A stretch of 64,000 nucleotides of DNA from assembly GCA_907165135.1 (NCBI GenBank), contig OU015569.1, forward strand, positions 2,170,001 to 2,234,000. The letters run 5' to 3'. A program made the translations under genes and the position numbers. This document shows positions 23,044 through 35,670 of this stretch, one piece after another (position 1 is the first letter of the stretch; the number at the start of each line of letters is the position of its first letter). Below the pieces are notes generated by a model that was not told the DNA's origin, did not search any database, and saw only the letters and a program-made list of their open reading frames with translations. The stretch comes from Oikopleura dioica. Its lineage: Eukaryota > Chordata > Appendicularia > Copelata > Oikopleuridae.

Positions 23044-23947
23044 TCAACTCCAAATGATTTTTTGGATCTGGTCGTTGGTGAATACTTCTCGGCAAACTGG
23101 ACAGTGCTTCGGATCGACTTGTTCCAAACAGCTAGCGCAGAAGACATGTCGGCAACGGAGAACGCTCATTGCGCGATCCCCATCGTTGAATCGCTCCAAG
23201 CATATCTTGCACTTCATCCGGGCGTCGATCGTTTCATCGTCCACTGAACGAAGTAAATAAGGCTCTAGCACATCATCTACTCACGTTCTTGATGTCCGAT
23301 GCCCAAAAGCTTCTTCTCTGCCTTGATAACTCCTTCGTACTTGACTTTCTTCTTTCTCGCGACTGCGATTGCCTCTTCATATTCTCTCTTAGCGCCGGTC
23401 TTGAGCTTAGCAAACTCATCTTTTAACAAAGTTTTTACTTGATTTTCGTGTTGAAATCATTTGATTGTGGAACTGTATTTAACTTCGATCCTAGAGCCGG
23501 CTTTTTGACGGCATCTTCGCAGCAGCTGTTCGTCCAGAAAAGATCGAAGTCCAATGAAGCGCAAGAAAAGGCTTCAATCACATGCATAAAAACGTAGCAA
23601 AATTTAATAATGGAGGAAATTGAAAAAAAGCATGCAGATGATTGAATCCTTTTGGCCGCATTTCTTCGCCGGGCAGCAAAAGACGTCTTCTTCTCCTTCA
23701 AATGCCTTGAAAGGACAGTTCTTGTAGGTTTTCTTGTAGCACCGGTCGCAGAGATACGCAACGGGGACATTTCGTATTGAACCCCATTCATCGGTGACCC
23801 TGTGATCGGCCACTTTCATCAAGGATCGCGGGCAACTTCATTATTTTTCAAATAAAATAAAATCAAAATTTATTACCGGTTACAATCGCTACAGTAGCGA
23901 TGAGCATAAGCTGGGCGAAGAAAGTCCTTTGAAATAAAGTTTCTCAT
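23044..23947 (-). CDS. RING-finger protein with an N-terminal Cys-rich zinc cluster
   Basis: Probably an E3 ubiquitin ligase. ATG 23945-23947 starts MRNFISKDF, followed by YCSDCNRCPRSL across an intron at about 23830-23875. Next come YLCDRCYKKTYKNC and a CC-x3-KKC group (23640-23760), eight or more Cys that may bind zinc. A basic, probably helical linker (EEAIAVARKKKVKYEGVIK; 23290-23430) leads to a C-terminal RING: CKICLERF ... CRHVFCASC ... KHCPVC (23070-23215), a C3HC4 pattern. Stop at 23044-23046. The RING is confident. The exon joining the zinc cluster to the linker (23440-23560) is less certain. I know no named family with this order. Confidence 0.75.
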
Positions 23948-24495
23948 CTTGTTGATTTAAAAAACGTTCGATTTGAAAAGTCTCGATATTTGTTGGATTT
24001 ATGGGTGAGAGTGGCTATTTATTAATTTCTTTCGAAACGAATGTCTCACGGCCAACCGGTGAATACAACAACACAAAAATAAGTTACGTAAGTCTTTCCG
24101 TCTAAATTTTGCCTTCATCATTTTTGCATAAAACTAACAAAAAGAAGGGTTTTAGAGGATCAAATGCGTCACACGTTGTTCAAGTGACAGTAATCGCACT
24201 ACAGTAGAATTCTTTTTACGATAGAACTTGTAGATATGAGTTGTTTATTCAGAAAAGGGCATTCTTCAACAAGACCTTACAGAATGAAAAAAATGTAGCG
24301 AATTCAGCTCACGTTTTACCAGTCATCGTTGTGTATAAGTCAACGATCAGTATAATCCTGAAGAACATGTGGAACTTTCGAAAAAAGGAACTTTGAGTTT
24401 ATCTTAATAAAAAAGAAACAAAAATGTTTAAGAAATAAATACATTTTATTAAAAAATAAAGAGATTGTACAGAGCAGAGGAAATTCTTGAAGTAT
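23948..24495. other. Promoter/intergenic region of the RING gene
   Basis: AT-rich. It contains TTTATT near 24446, i.e. AATAAA on the minus strand, a candidate poly(A) signal for the upstream small protein gene. Confidence 0.4.
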
Positions 24496-24850
24496 TCAAT
24501 TTGGAGGTTCTTGGATTTGAAAGCTTATCGGCTCGACCGAATCGTCAAAAATGTTGTTTGAAAGGCCAATTACTAGTGCAGTTATCGTCAAGCCAACTAG
24601 TAAAACTGTGCCGGATTCATTGGGTATAGAATTTTTTGGCTTATAAATCGCATTTGAACCCAAAACTAGAACACAACTGAGAATCAGCGTGATACACTTT
24701 CGCCGCACTAGAATTTCGGGCTCACCAGGCACGCTTAAAAGTAATTAGGCCTATCGCAAAGTATTCTATTTACCCAACGTGTTTCCAAATGAATCTTGGT
24801 GCAACACACCAAGTAGATCCAAGTCCTCTTAGCACTGACTTTTCAGAATT
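24496..24850 (-). CDS. Small hydrophobic protein, 5' end unresolved
   Basis: Not recognised. Exon 24774-24850 encodes SVLRGLGSTWCVAPRFIWK and joins in phase, across an intron of about 40 bp with gtaa...ttaag borders, to an exon reading GVPGEPEILVRRKC. Two hydrophobic stretches follow (TLILSCVLVLGSN; GTVLLVGLTITALVIGL), then an acidic tail ending in TGA 24496-24498. The basic/aromatic N-terminal part before the membrane segments would suit a small mitochondrial inner-membrane protein, but that is only a guess. A minus-strand AATAAA about 50 bp downstream supports transcription. No ATG lies in the visible exons. Confidence 0.5.
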
Positions 24851-25169
24851 CTAAGACAGGTTTTTAAAACAGGCTGTTTCCAAGATTTCAAACCTTCAAT
24901 CGAGCTGCTAAAAGCGATGGAACAGGGCCATCGCCATTGTGAATCGTTGAAATGTCGTTTGAATCAATCGAGAGTGGCCGCTGTCGTCTCTATGTTGATC
25001 GTTTCCAGTTTTTTTTTATTTTCAAGCAATTATATTTTAAACCTTTTTAGGAGCACCAGGTGCGTCATCAGATGTCAGGTCCATCTTGAGTCGCGTTGCT
25101 TGTCTTTCTTCCAAGATTTTACTATCAAATATTTAAGCCGAAGAAGGATGAGATATTACTTTAAAACTG

Positions 25170-27700
25170 AAATCTGATGCTGCAGTTTCTGAATCGTTTC
25201 TGACATCTCCTCTTTCTGGCGCGAACTGTGCAGTTTAATGCTCTCTTGCAGTCTAAATGCTTTGTTGATTTCTCCTCCTTGATTTCAAGAAGGCGCAAAC
25301 CTATCCTCCATTTGCTGTTTCAATTCGGACACCTTCTCTTGCAGCCTGGCATGGTCGCGGAGTTGTTGTTGGTGGAAAGCGGTCTTCAATGAAAAATTAT
25401 CAAAAGAGACAATATTTATGTGTACCTTGAAAAATTGCAATTCTTTGTTCAGCTCAACCTTTCTTGGCCGCTTTGAAAAATACTCTCTTTCTATGAAATA
25501 TTTTACGACGCCTTTAAATATCTTCGATACTCAACCTTGACCTCCGGAAGACGGATGCTCATGATGATAAGTCTCCACTAGGTCACCTGGCAAGTGGGGA
25601 GTAGACTCCCAGGAGTTGTACAGTCTCTCTTCTCCAGGAGTATCTCCTTCGGGATAAACCTTTTGATAGAAACTGGCATGTGGTGGCGCCGGTTTCGGCA
25701 CATTCTTCGGGTTTTTGCAGTTCCAAGTTCTAATTAATCCCATAAAAGCGATCTTCAACTCAGTTGTACTACCTTGTCAAATGCCTCTCATTTCTCTCCA
25801 TCCAATTTACTTCGTGAGTCTTTCCAGAGTTCGTCTCATATCTCCAAAATGGCTTTCCAACACTTGGTACTTATAGCATTGGCAAAATTTTCAAAAGAAG
25901 CCTTTCCTGTATGTTCCTTTGCTCTCGTCAATCTTCGAAAGGTTCGAATTGCCCCATTTGAATCTCAGCCCCATAATGAAAAAAAAAGAAAAGAAATACT
26001 TTGAAAGTGAGGATAATCTTTTTGGTCAACTCAGGCAGCTTCGAACCTTACTCGTGTTCTGAAGTGCGTCCTTCCTCTGTCCGCTCCGCCAACTTAAACA
26101 CTTTCAAGCTACTTTTTAAGATAAATGACTTTCGATGCAACCATTCTCAAGCTTGCTTTCAAATTCTGTTTTCAGTTGTTACCTTGGACTCATTTCGCTT
26201 CAGATCGTCGAAAGTATCATCTCTTGGCGGATGCGAAAGACCAGGCGGGATGTAATGCTCAGTACTTTCCAGAGTAAAAAAAATGTTGCCATTTGGCATG
26301 ATGTTTTTGGCGAATATTTTCAACTCATTATTCCTGTCTCGAACTAACTGGGAGAGATTGAGCGTTTCGAATGAGCTCTTTGAAAGCTGGCTTTCGTGAT
26401 GTTGATTTTCTTGGCTTCTATTCGAGTTAATCTCGTGATGCGACGCTTCTTCGTCCATTCTTCCGCAAAACTCTTGCTGAAAAAAACTCCAGAAAAAAAG
26501 AACTGGTTGATCTTATCTAGCAAGTTTTTCTTCACAACAAGTTTACTACTCAGTAACTCTATAATGTATCTCAAAAAGGCAACGCACCAAATTTGCCACT
26601 CAGCGCTGCTCAAGTAGCAAACGGACAAAGAGAACGAGCCGCTCTTTGAGCAAGGAACATTTTAACAGAATTTATCCCTCTAAGTAAACAGATAAAGACT
26701 TCTTAAGACGTCCCCTTCAATGCTTTCCCTGTCCGATTTCCAATGACTATGTCCTGCTTGATTCGATTCAAAGAGAAGGTGTAAAAAGAGATTTATTAAC
26801 CGTTTTTTATGAAAAGATTTACGAAAATATAAGGCTCTCAAGCTCGCTATCCGCATCGTCAATCTTTTAATGGTCGGAATAAGATTTCGAAACGTTCAAA
26901 AGATCAAAAATAGTGACCGTTTCCTGCATCCCGTCTATAATTATGTCCAATGCTTCTGTCAGTCGCTGCGCATCTCGATCCTTTGAAAAGTCTATATTCG
27001 CTTGCTGGTCTTTCATACTCTTCAAATTTTCAGTTTTTAAGTCTGATAAAAAGTGCGAATACCTGAACTTCTTCGTCCAATCTCTTTATGTTGTTTTGTA
27101 AAAAATCAAAAGTAGTCTTCAAGGGATTGCCAGATGCTTATGTCTTTTAAAATTAACGTTTCAATGGCAATGGAACCCTCCTTTAAAAGTTGTACGCTTC
27201 TTCCTTGATCCTCGTTGCTCGGATCATCCGCCTGAAAGATGTGATACAGCCTGTGATAGTTATAAAGTGTACTAATTACCTGCATCTGTGGAACTCGATA
27301 TCGCTCCGTCGACAGATCGGAGAGTTGATTCTTCAGCGTGTGAATTTCGCTCTCAAGAATATTGCACTCTGTTCTGATCTTCGCCAAAGTGCTTCGCATG
27401 ATCAAATTTGTTTCTTTTATGTCTCGAAGTTCAGCTTCCATCTGAGATCTTTTTCTCTGGTTAGAAAGTGTCTCTCTTTCAAGTGACGATATTTTCTCTA
27501 ACCAAGACTAGTAAAGCTCCTTCGCTCTCTGGATCGTTTGGACACGGCCAGTGGGAATATAAAGCTTGCTATTTTCATACTTCTTTATTATTTACTCTCT
27601 GTTATATGCTCAGACGTATTGCTGGCGTTTGATTTGACAACTTCCTGGCTGAACTATCTCGTCTCAGCAGCCTTAACCGTAAAAATAATTGCCAAACTTT
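25170..27700 (-). CDS. Multi-exon coiled-coil protein, ends unresolved
   Basis: Not recognised. A series of short exons reads as heptad-rich sequence: YENSKLYIPTGRVQTIQRAK (near 27560), LERETLSNQRKRSQ then MEAELRDIKETNLIMRSTL (27300-27490), QNNIKRLDEEVQ (27070-27105), MKDQQANIDFSKDRDAQRL (26930-27010), DDADSELESLIF (26830-26870). Less helical segments follow with NIMPNGNIFFTLESTEHYIP (26230-26330) and KNVPKPAPPHASFYQKVYP (25640-25720). More coiled coil closes the model: QLRDHARLQEKVSELKQQM (25300-25370) and KEEMSETIQKLQHQI (25175-25225). Intron borders are mostly GT-AG, but several joins are unverified and two genes could be merged here. Confidence 0.5.
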
Positions 27701-28766
27701 CATAAATATCAGATAATGGGAAGCCTACATTGCCACCACTAGAGGCCATTAATTTGACGACCGCTGCTTCGTTTAGCTTATAAAAGCTTAAATTGAAAGT
27801 GACCTTTGCACACCTTTGGTCCCTTTTCGCTTTACCAGTATCGTTAAAAATAATTGAGCGATTAATAAATTTCTTGTCAAAGCCGAAACATCAAACGCTC
27901 TTTACGAAAACGAAACAATGCCACTTGTAATTAGTGAATTCCTAAGAGGTTAACTTTATTGCCGCGGAAATTTTAAAATAAAATTTCACTTTAATGATGT
28001 TTTACGAGGTTTCCTTTGAACGTCGAGTCAGCGACTTCTGTGGCGGTAAATATTTATTGGAGGAAAACAATATCTGCGTTCGTAGACAACAGATGGAGAT
28101 ACGGTGTCCTTGACACAGAAGGTCAGTTCTCAATGCTTTCGAACTCACGTCAAAAATTCTGATGCAGAAGTTTGAGTCAAAGTCCAAAAGATTTCATCAG
28201 AGGACAATAATTTGACTTTGACTGATTGGGAAAAGCAGTAAACTGTCCTTAGCCTCAAAGGCTTAGACAGCTCATAGGATCGAATTCCTACTATTTTGAT
28301 GGTCCTGATTAAGGATTCCTGTCTTAGCACTATTTCGATGTTTTGCTTGATCATGCGCCGGAAATAGTCTTTCAAAAAATGGAAGAGCGACCAAAAGAAG
28401 TCCCAATTTTGAACCCTGTTCAGTAAAGAGCTTTCAATTACTGAGAGAAAAATTTATCCTCCGAAACTTTGAAAGCTTTTGCCAGACCTCGCAACCCGGT
28501 AGATTTTTAGTTGATAGGAGTGAAGTTAGAATTCAGAGAGCTTCAGGTAAAATGCCCACCTAAAATCTCTTTCTTTATTTCTAAGGATATTATGACACAT
28601 TTGATGCAGTACAGAAAAAATCAAACGAAGTAGCATTTGGCCACTGTGGTTGCTGCCTTTGAAGATGAACAAATTATTTGATAAAAACTGTATTAAAATC
28701 ATTTAAACGAGCACAGGTGAATTAAAGGTCTAATCGTGTGTAGATCCGAAAGAAGTACTGGTAGAT
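27701..28766. other. Unassigned stretch between coiled-coil and P450 genes
   Basis: It contains the open frame 28145-28375 (-) ending before a possible donor at about 28146, and a second short frame near 28000-28130. They may be exons of an unrecognised gene, but no motif supports this. AT-rich otherwise. Confidence 0.3.
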
Positions 28767-30668
28767 TTAATGCCTTGGTATACAAAGAATTCGATTCTCT
28801 GCCGGCATCAAGAAGTGATGATTCCATTCTTTGTGGGCTCCGTGGCTCCACAATGTATGCCAGCCTTTTTCCGTGAATGTTGTGTCGATCGGAGCATCAG
28901 GACTTACTTCGAATCGGAACTCTCTGAAAACAATCAGTTATTTCTACCACAAAAGAGTTGACATTACTTGATAAGATTTTTCATAAAATGGAACACCTCC
29001 AAGTTGGCTAAGATTTGACCGGGGCAAGATCGTTTGCCAATGAAAAAGGGCATCAAGTTTTCGTTCTTTTTGAACTCGCCATTTTCGTCGAGAAATCTTT
29101 CTGGCTTGAATTTGTAAGGATCCTACGATTTTAGGTACAAAAATAAACGAACAATCATGTCATACCGGAAAGTAACGCTCAGAGAAGCAGACACCCGTGT
29201 GACTGTAAGCCAGAAAATCATCTTTTGAGAATTTGTAATCTGAAAGAAAAGTTAGAAAAGATGAAAAATAGAGTAAAAACCTTCAATAGTCATATCCTCA
29301 GTAACAACATGGAACAAGCTACGCCAGACCATCGGGCACATTCTGTAGCTCTCGTACATGACCGCCATCAAGTAATGACAGTCAGTGAAGGAATCTGCAC
29401 GGAAGTCTTGAGCAGCGAGCAAGTCGTAAAGCTTTTGTTGCACGGGCGGATTCATGGCCAGTTGCCGCATGCAGCTAGCAGTCGACGTAGCGGTAGTATC
29501 AGCTCCTGCAAGAATCATCGCCTAAATAGCATATTTACGATCGCCTGTTAAACCATTTTTTAAATTGCAAATCATCAAAAAAGATTGGTTTAATAAATAA
29601 CCTGAAGCGTGTGAACAATGTCCCAATATGTACACAGGCCTTTTTGCCTGTCCGTCTCCAGTGGAGCAATAAGTGAAGAGCTATCGTCGCCAACTTGCCA
29701 GTTTTTATTGTGCGTCTCGATCAGCTCGATGATTTCGGTTGTAAATCCCTGTTGTACTTTAGTTAGAAAACGAGAATTCTAGATAGTTTCACCTGAAGCT
29801 CGCCTGTCCATTTGGGCCATAAAGAGATGGGGATAAGATTTCTGACCCATCTAGGGAGGAGAACAAGGAAGAGTTTGTGGCCATCCAGCCGTGTTAGAGT
29901 ATGAAGAGCTTTGCATGAATACTAGAAGAGTATTTTTACCGATTTTCAATCATTAAATCAAGTGCTTACGTTAATCATCGTTCTGATCCAAGACTCTTGG
30001 GTGGAGCAATCGATGTTGAACGAGACACCAAGGAGGACGGACATGGCAGCTGGCATCGTAACGTTATCAAATGGATAAAAAGGAACGGCGCCATTTTTTC
30101 CCTCTTCCTTAATTCGACGAACCATTCCTGGGATTTCGCGCTCAATGGCTTCCATCCAAACTGGCTCAAGCGACTTTTTGGCGAGAACTTCCATCACTCT
30201 CTTTCTGCAGAGCTTTCCGATTTTCGACCCTTCAGGATCAGAGCGTTTAAAATCTCGAAGCATTCCAGTTTCATCTGCATTACAGGTCTCCCATTTGATA
30301 TGTTTCTTCGTGCGATATCGGTACTCGGAGTTCAAGTCGAACCAGCCCTTCATGTCCAAGTGGCCGTATGCGGAATCGTTTTTGAGAAAAACTTCTCGCG
30401 CAGTTTTCGGGTCATTGATCCAGTGAATGTCGATTTTGACGAGGCCGAGCCAGTTGAGCATTGGATAGGCGTGCATTTTGACGTTATTCTTGATATTTTC
30501 CCTCATAGATAATATAGCATGATACGGACCCTCGCCTTGTGGTGGGTCCCAGTAGGGCATGTGAGCATTTTTTCTACCAGTAAGGTAGAATTTTAAAACC
30601 GCAAGGGCTGCTGTACACGCAGCTAGTTCCACGATCATCGGAGCTCTCTTATTTGGGAAAAAGAACAT
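28767..30668 (-). CDS. Cytochrome P450, microsomal, CYP2-clan-like
   Basis: Heme-thiolate monooxygenase. The start MFFFPNKRAPMIVELAACTA gives an N-terminal membrane anchor, followed by a Pro-containing hinge (MPYWDPPQGEGPYH). The large first exon runs to about 29968. Diagnostic motifs: I-helix oxygen-binding AMILAGADTTATS (29480-29518), K-helix E-x-x-R as ESYR (29340), PERF-like KPERF (29090-29105), and the heme loop FFIGKRSCPGQ (29010-29045) with the cysteine ligand. The final exon ends ENRILCIPRH with TAA 28767-28769. Six or so short introns interrupt it. Expected length (about 500 residues) is reached, so it looks functional. Clan assignment rests on overall motif style; substrate is unknown. 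Confidence 0.92.
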
Positions 30669-31539
30669 TCTGTTCGTTTTTGTCCTGCTTTCTGTTTGCT
30701 AACCTTGAGCCGGGAAAAATTTCGCGTCACTTTTTCAAGGACGAAAGTTCACGACAGCAGAAGTCCAATTTGTCGAGACATTGAGTTGCAAGGTCTTTTG
30801 AACGGTCAACTTAGATCAAGTAAGCTTATTGGGCATCCTGGCGACCTTGTCCTTCGCCAAATAGAGAATGACCTCGACAAGCACAAATTGAATAACCTCG
30901 ACAGTGTCAGGGCTAGTTGACAACTAGTAGTTGTAACTAGTTAAAAACGTAATTGTGCTAGTACTTACTTCTCAGGTAAATAAATCGACTAAATCAGGAG
31001 GAGGGCTTGATTGAGTCTATAATGTGAATTGCTCTCTTGAGTATTGAAAATAATCGGATAACTATTAAAATCTGATGATAAAATCTAATCGATCTTGAAT
31101 CAAGCTCTTGGATAAAAAAAAATTTCACTCGCCCCAAAGCATGTTTAAGTAGTTAAAAAACGCTCGTAAAATTACCCAATCTACAGTTATTTTCATCCTC
31201 AAGTCAAACCATCTCGCTGGCGATTCCTCTACAAAATGTGCTTCTACAAATTTCAGTTTATATTCTTCAAGGGTGTGAAAGCAATTTATCTTGCATGTAA
31301 CATGCACGGTGCTTTAATCACTGGAGTTTACCATATTTACCCTGTAAGATGTTCCCGAATGTAGGCTACACGATGCCTGAATATTTCTGGGGAGCAAAAC
31401 AATACTCGTCCAGAGAATACTGTGTAGAATAAAACTCTTTTATTGGCAGTGTGATAAAGGAAAGAAATTGAAAATAGAACAATATCTCATAAATGATGAG
31501 GGTATAATTCGATTCTTGAAGTTTCGCCTAAGTTGATCA
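30669..31539. other. Intergenic stretch between P450 and DNA ligase I
   Basis: P450 promoter side and ligase 3' side. Open frames at 30696-30920 (+) and 31125-31307 (-) carry no recognisable motif. No RNA or repeat was seen. Confidence 0.4.
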
Positions 31540-34500
31540 TCATTTCGGGCCTCCTCTTGCGGCGGAGTTTTGAATGACATCCTAGATTTAAGATTTAGTT
31601 CTATCGCCTCTGTATAAATAAATTACCTGTGAATTATACATTTCGAAAATTTGGTCTGCTGAAGTGGCCATTTCAGGAGACTTATCGTCTCTTTCTCGAA
31701 TGAACCGAGGGAAACGCAGGGAGATTCCCTAAATTTTAGCTTGAGGATGAAAATATGACTTCGAACGTTACCTTTGAAGGATCAGCAAGACCAGTAGCAG
31801 CAGTGTGCACTGGAGAAATTGAGAGATCTGCGCACTTGATCTCCCAAACCATTTCTGGCTCGAAGTAGACGTCTGCAGTGACACCACCGAGGCGATAGTA
31901 AGATTTCTTCTCGCTCTTTATCTTCTCTAGCCGCTCGGTAAACTAAAAATGGATAGGTTTAATGATATGTAGAAAGAAGTGCAAAGCGCACCAGCTTGAG
32001 ATTCTCGTCGGTCAATCCCGTGCCAAGCTTGCACACAGTCTGGTACTCCTCGTTGTCTGCATCGTAAACTCCAAGGAGAAAACCGCCATAATTGCCGCTG
32101 CGCTTTCCTTTTCCGTAATAGGCGCCCATCACAAGCACATCAACTGAGTCGGCAACGCCACTGCCAAGATAGTCCTTCTTCAATTTGAGCCAGCTATTTT
32201 AAAACTCATAATCTGATTCTATTGACATTTTTACCTGTGTGAGCGTTTTGAAATCTCGTACGAGTCTTCAAGGGCTTTGACCATCAGACCTAGGACATGT
32301 CCATAAGAATAAATCATTGATAATATTTTACCTTCAGTGGAGTCTTTCACGGCTTGATCCAAAAAGACCTGTAGCTCGTCGATCTCGCACATGTCCTTTG
32401 CGGTGGCAAAGACGAACTCCCCTTCAATGCTCTTGAAATGCTTGTGGAGCAGTTCCCTTCGTTCACGGAGCGACTTCTTCACCAGAGACTCGCCGTTGAG
32501 GTAGAGTAAATCGAAGGCGTGAATACACACTTGCACCTTGATGTCTTTCGCATCAACATCCTTTCGCTTACGAGTAGTGAGCACTTGAAAGGGGAGAATC
32601 TGTTTGGTCTCGGGGTCCCACGCGACGCTCTCCGAGTCGATAACAGCCGATGTTACATCTTGCAAGCAGTTGGGCATTCTCGTCATGACGTCTAAAAAAC
32701 ACAGTGAATCTCAATCATATAGAGAGTCTCATTACCTGGATATTTGGACGTGTTGTCTTCTTGGTTTCTGGAGTAGACTCGGAAAGAGCCATCTTCCAAC
32801 AAGTGGATTTGCGCTCGTTCTCCGTCATATTTGTATTCGGCAGTGAACTCGGCTCCAGCGCCAAAGCGAGTCAGAATTTCGGTGATTGCTTTCGTCGGAT
32901 GAGCCAACATTGGTTTTAGTGGCACTCCAGGTTGAAGAGAAACGTGGTCGGCGAGGTTATCCGACCCGTGCTCGAGCAAAGCGTCGACAATGATTTTGTA
33001 ATTTGGAAGCTCGCTAAGGATAACTTATTTACTTGAAAACGTAAATATCTTACCAGTAGGCTTCTTTTACGATCGCATCAACTCGATCGTAGCGTTCCTT
33101 GGAGAACTTGGAGTTTTTCGTCTCTCCAAGCTCGTGGAAGACGATTGCCCTGGCCAAAGCAGATAAGACTGTAGCTTCAGAGACACCGATACGAAGTTTT
33201 CCTGCGCAAGAGCGGATCAAGAATCTCGCCTCTGAACCAACGCAAGCAACGAGCAAGCCCTTGATAAGGTCGACTTTTGTGTTCATAGAACTCTGCCCAG
33301 AAACTTTCGCGATCTTTTGCAACTGACCGTAGACTTTTTGCATCTTGAGAGGGGGTGGCTTGAACATCAGTTTCTGAGACCCCTAAACTTTGTTATTTTT
33401 TCTTTAATCATATTATGATTGAACCTTTGAATTCTCAGCAACTTCACCAAGATCACCAAGGGATTGCATATCCGCCTTGATTTTCTGATTCGGGCGGCCT
33501 GTTGCTTGGGAAATCGCCTTGATGAGGACCATATCACCGATTCCTAGCTCGACGCCTTCGTAAGTAGCAGCAAGCAGATTAAGTGATAGATGGAGGGCAG
33601 TGACGACATCTTCGGCTGTGTTAAGTGCGATTACAGAGCGATAGAAATTTGCCAAGTACTCGGTCTTGTTCAGTCGCCCAGAGGTCTCTTCGCAGCATTT
33701 TAAAGTCTTCGAAATTTATTATTTTGCTACGAAGAGAATTGTCATTTACCTGGCATAAAGCTGCGTAAGGGACAGGTTGGCCTTCCTTCCAGCAGGCATT
33801 TTTGATAGCATGGTAATTTGACAAGGTGGGATTGTAGTCGCCTTCCTTCACTTCTGGCACTTTGGCTGGTGATTTTTTTGGAGAGGAGGAGGAGGGCGAA
33901 GTGTCGCGAGCTTTAGACGGTGATTTTGGTTCTTTCTTTACCTTTGATTCCTTCTTCGGGGAGACTTTTGCCTCTTTTTTCGCCTTTTTGGGAGAAGCTT
34001 TGGGCTCCTTTTTCACTTCCTTTTTTGTGGAATTCTGCTTCTTTGAGAAGAAGTCCGATGCCATCTTTGGAATGCCCATGGTCTCACTGGACTTGTCTTT
34101 TCCCAAGGAACTAGGCCCAGGCTTATCATTATTGTCCTCTACTGGACTGGCGGAAAACGGCTCAGTGTCTCCGTATTCTCGCTGAGGAAGATTGGATCCT
34201 TCATCTGAAGAGCCAGAATTCGGTCCGGTAACTTTCCGTGAGTTTTTCGAAGATTTTTCGTCGCGCAATTCTTTTTTGCTCTTTTTCACATGAATTCTTT
34301 TCTCGTCGTTGAACAAATCTTTCTGAAGCCAAGCAGCCTCATCACCGAGATCGTCGTCGTCGTTAGAATCGTACTCCAGATTATCAGATGAAGAATGAAC
34401 TGATCCTTCGTACTCTCCATCGTCCTCGTCTTCGGAATCCGAGTCATCAATAGCACGACGATTGAAGTTTGGCCGATGCAGTTCATCCTCACTTTCGCTG

Positions 34501-34863
34501 TCACTGACCACAAACCCCTTCATTTCATTTCGGATTTTAGATTTTTTCTTCTTCTTTTTCTCCGTTTCTTTATCTTTCTTGAGTTTTTTCTTCGGGGGCT
34601 TCTGCTCTTCCTTCTCCACAACTGAAACAGTTTATTAAATCGACAACTACGTTCACTCATTATCTACCTGGCGCATTGTCTTCCTCTTCCGTGCTTTCTA
34701 GGCCCTTGTTGCGGCTTCTTTTTCTTCTAATATCATCGTCATCTTCTGAATCAATGAGGATCTTCTTCGTCTTTTTGACGAGGTCTTTTTCGTTCTCTTT
34801 GTTACTCAAACCAAGCGGTTTCTTAGTTTGAGCTGCTTCTGATGTCTTGGCACTATTTTTCGG
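31540..34863 (-). CDS. LIG1: DNA ligase I (ATP-dependent), 5' exon not found
   Basis: Joins Okazaki fragments and completes excision repair in the nucleus. The N-terminal exons (33770-34863) are disordered and Lys/Ser/Glu-rich: acidic patches ([12 protein letters not shown]) alternating with [18 protein letters not shown], typical of the LIG1 regulatory region. The DNA-binding domain starts at [19 protein letters not shown] and includes [20 protein letters not shown] (33185-33240). The catalytic lysine motif is [12 protein letters not shown] (32815-32850). Later motifs: [10 protein letters not shown] (32620), [10 protein letters not shown] (32490), [17 protein letters not shown] (32095-32145), and C-terminal [19 protein letters not shown] (31680-31730). 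Stop TGA 31540-31542. The usual N-terminal PCNA box is not in the visible exons, so the first exon is probably missing from this model. Confidence 0.93.
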
Positions 34864-35670
34864 CTTTCAAAGTGGTTCGGTCAGATTTTTTCACGATAAG
34901 GAATTTTAGTTTTCGTTCCCTGCTGAGACGCGTGTTTGTGGCGCCCTCTTTAGCGCAAGAAACGATACATAAACGGGAAAATAAAGTAAGGGGTCGATTA
35001 TATAATGAAACACTTAACGTTTTAAGGTAATGGAACCAGCACCCAGTTAATTAGAAGTTTGAAACACGTTATTACTAAGAAGATGTAAGGATCTTCGAGG
35101 CACATTATTCTGTATTGCTTATTTCAATAAAAAACTGACAATTAAACCCTTTCCTTGAAGAAGGAGCTAATAGAAGTCTGTTGTTTCGACATTCTGCTAG
35201 CACAAGTCGCCGAAGACGTCAGAAAGCGCAAACGGCAAAAGCTTCTGGAAAGCGTGACGCCAACTTAAATTCATACAGTTAAAAGCCATTATAGAAAGTT
35301 GAAATATTGAAGCATAAATACAAAAAGTTGCAGACTCGCTGTTTGCAGCACAGTTTTGAACGAAGGAAGCAGTGAGGTTGAATATTTTTGGATTTTTTGT
35401 TCTTTTGGGCAGAGAATATAATTGAAAGAAATAATTTATTCTATCTAGGCTGATTGAAGCCGCCGAACTTTTCGTTGTGTTTTTGCTGAAATTTATCATT
35501 TTAGAATAGTCATTAGCAAGGCAGAGTTCAAAATCCGGTTGATGAAGGGTCTTTTGACGGATTTGGATCTCTGCAGAAGAAAAATGGGAAAATACCTCGA
35601 AATAAAGAAAAAGAACGATTCAATAATATATATTGAATAATATAAGAGAACCTAGAAAAAAACTCTTATA
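34864..35670. other. Region between LIG1 and the WD40 gene
   Basis: The LIG1 first exon and promoter should lie at its left edge. A 100-codon minus-strand frame (35197-35499) starts with ATG but shows no domain, no visible gene context and ordinary AT-rich composition; I do not call it. Confidence 0.35.

Noticed and set aside
33862-34185. Phe/Ser-rich plus-strand frame
   Set aside because: Antisense shadow of the Lys/Ser-rich DNA ligase I N-terminus.
35197-35499. 100-codon minus-strand frame between LIG1 and the WD40 gene
   Set aside because: ATG present but no domain, no splice or poly(A) support; cannot be told from chance in AT-rich DNA.
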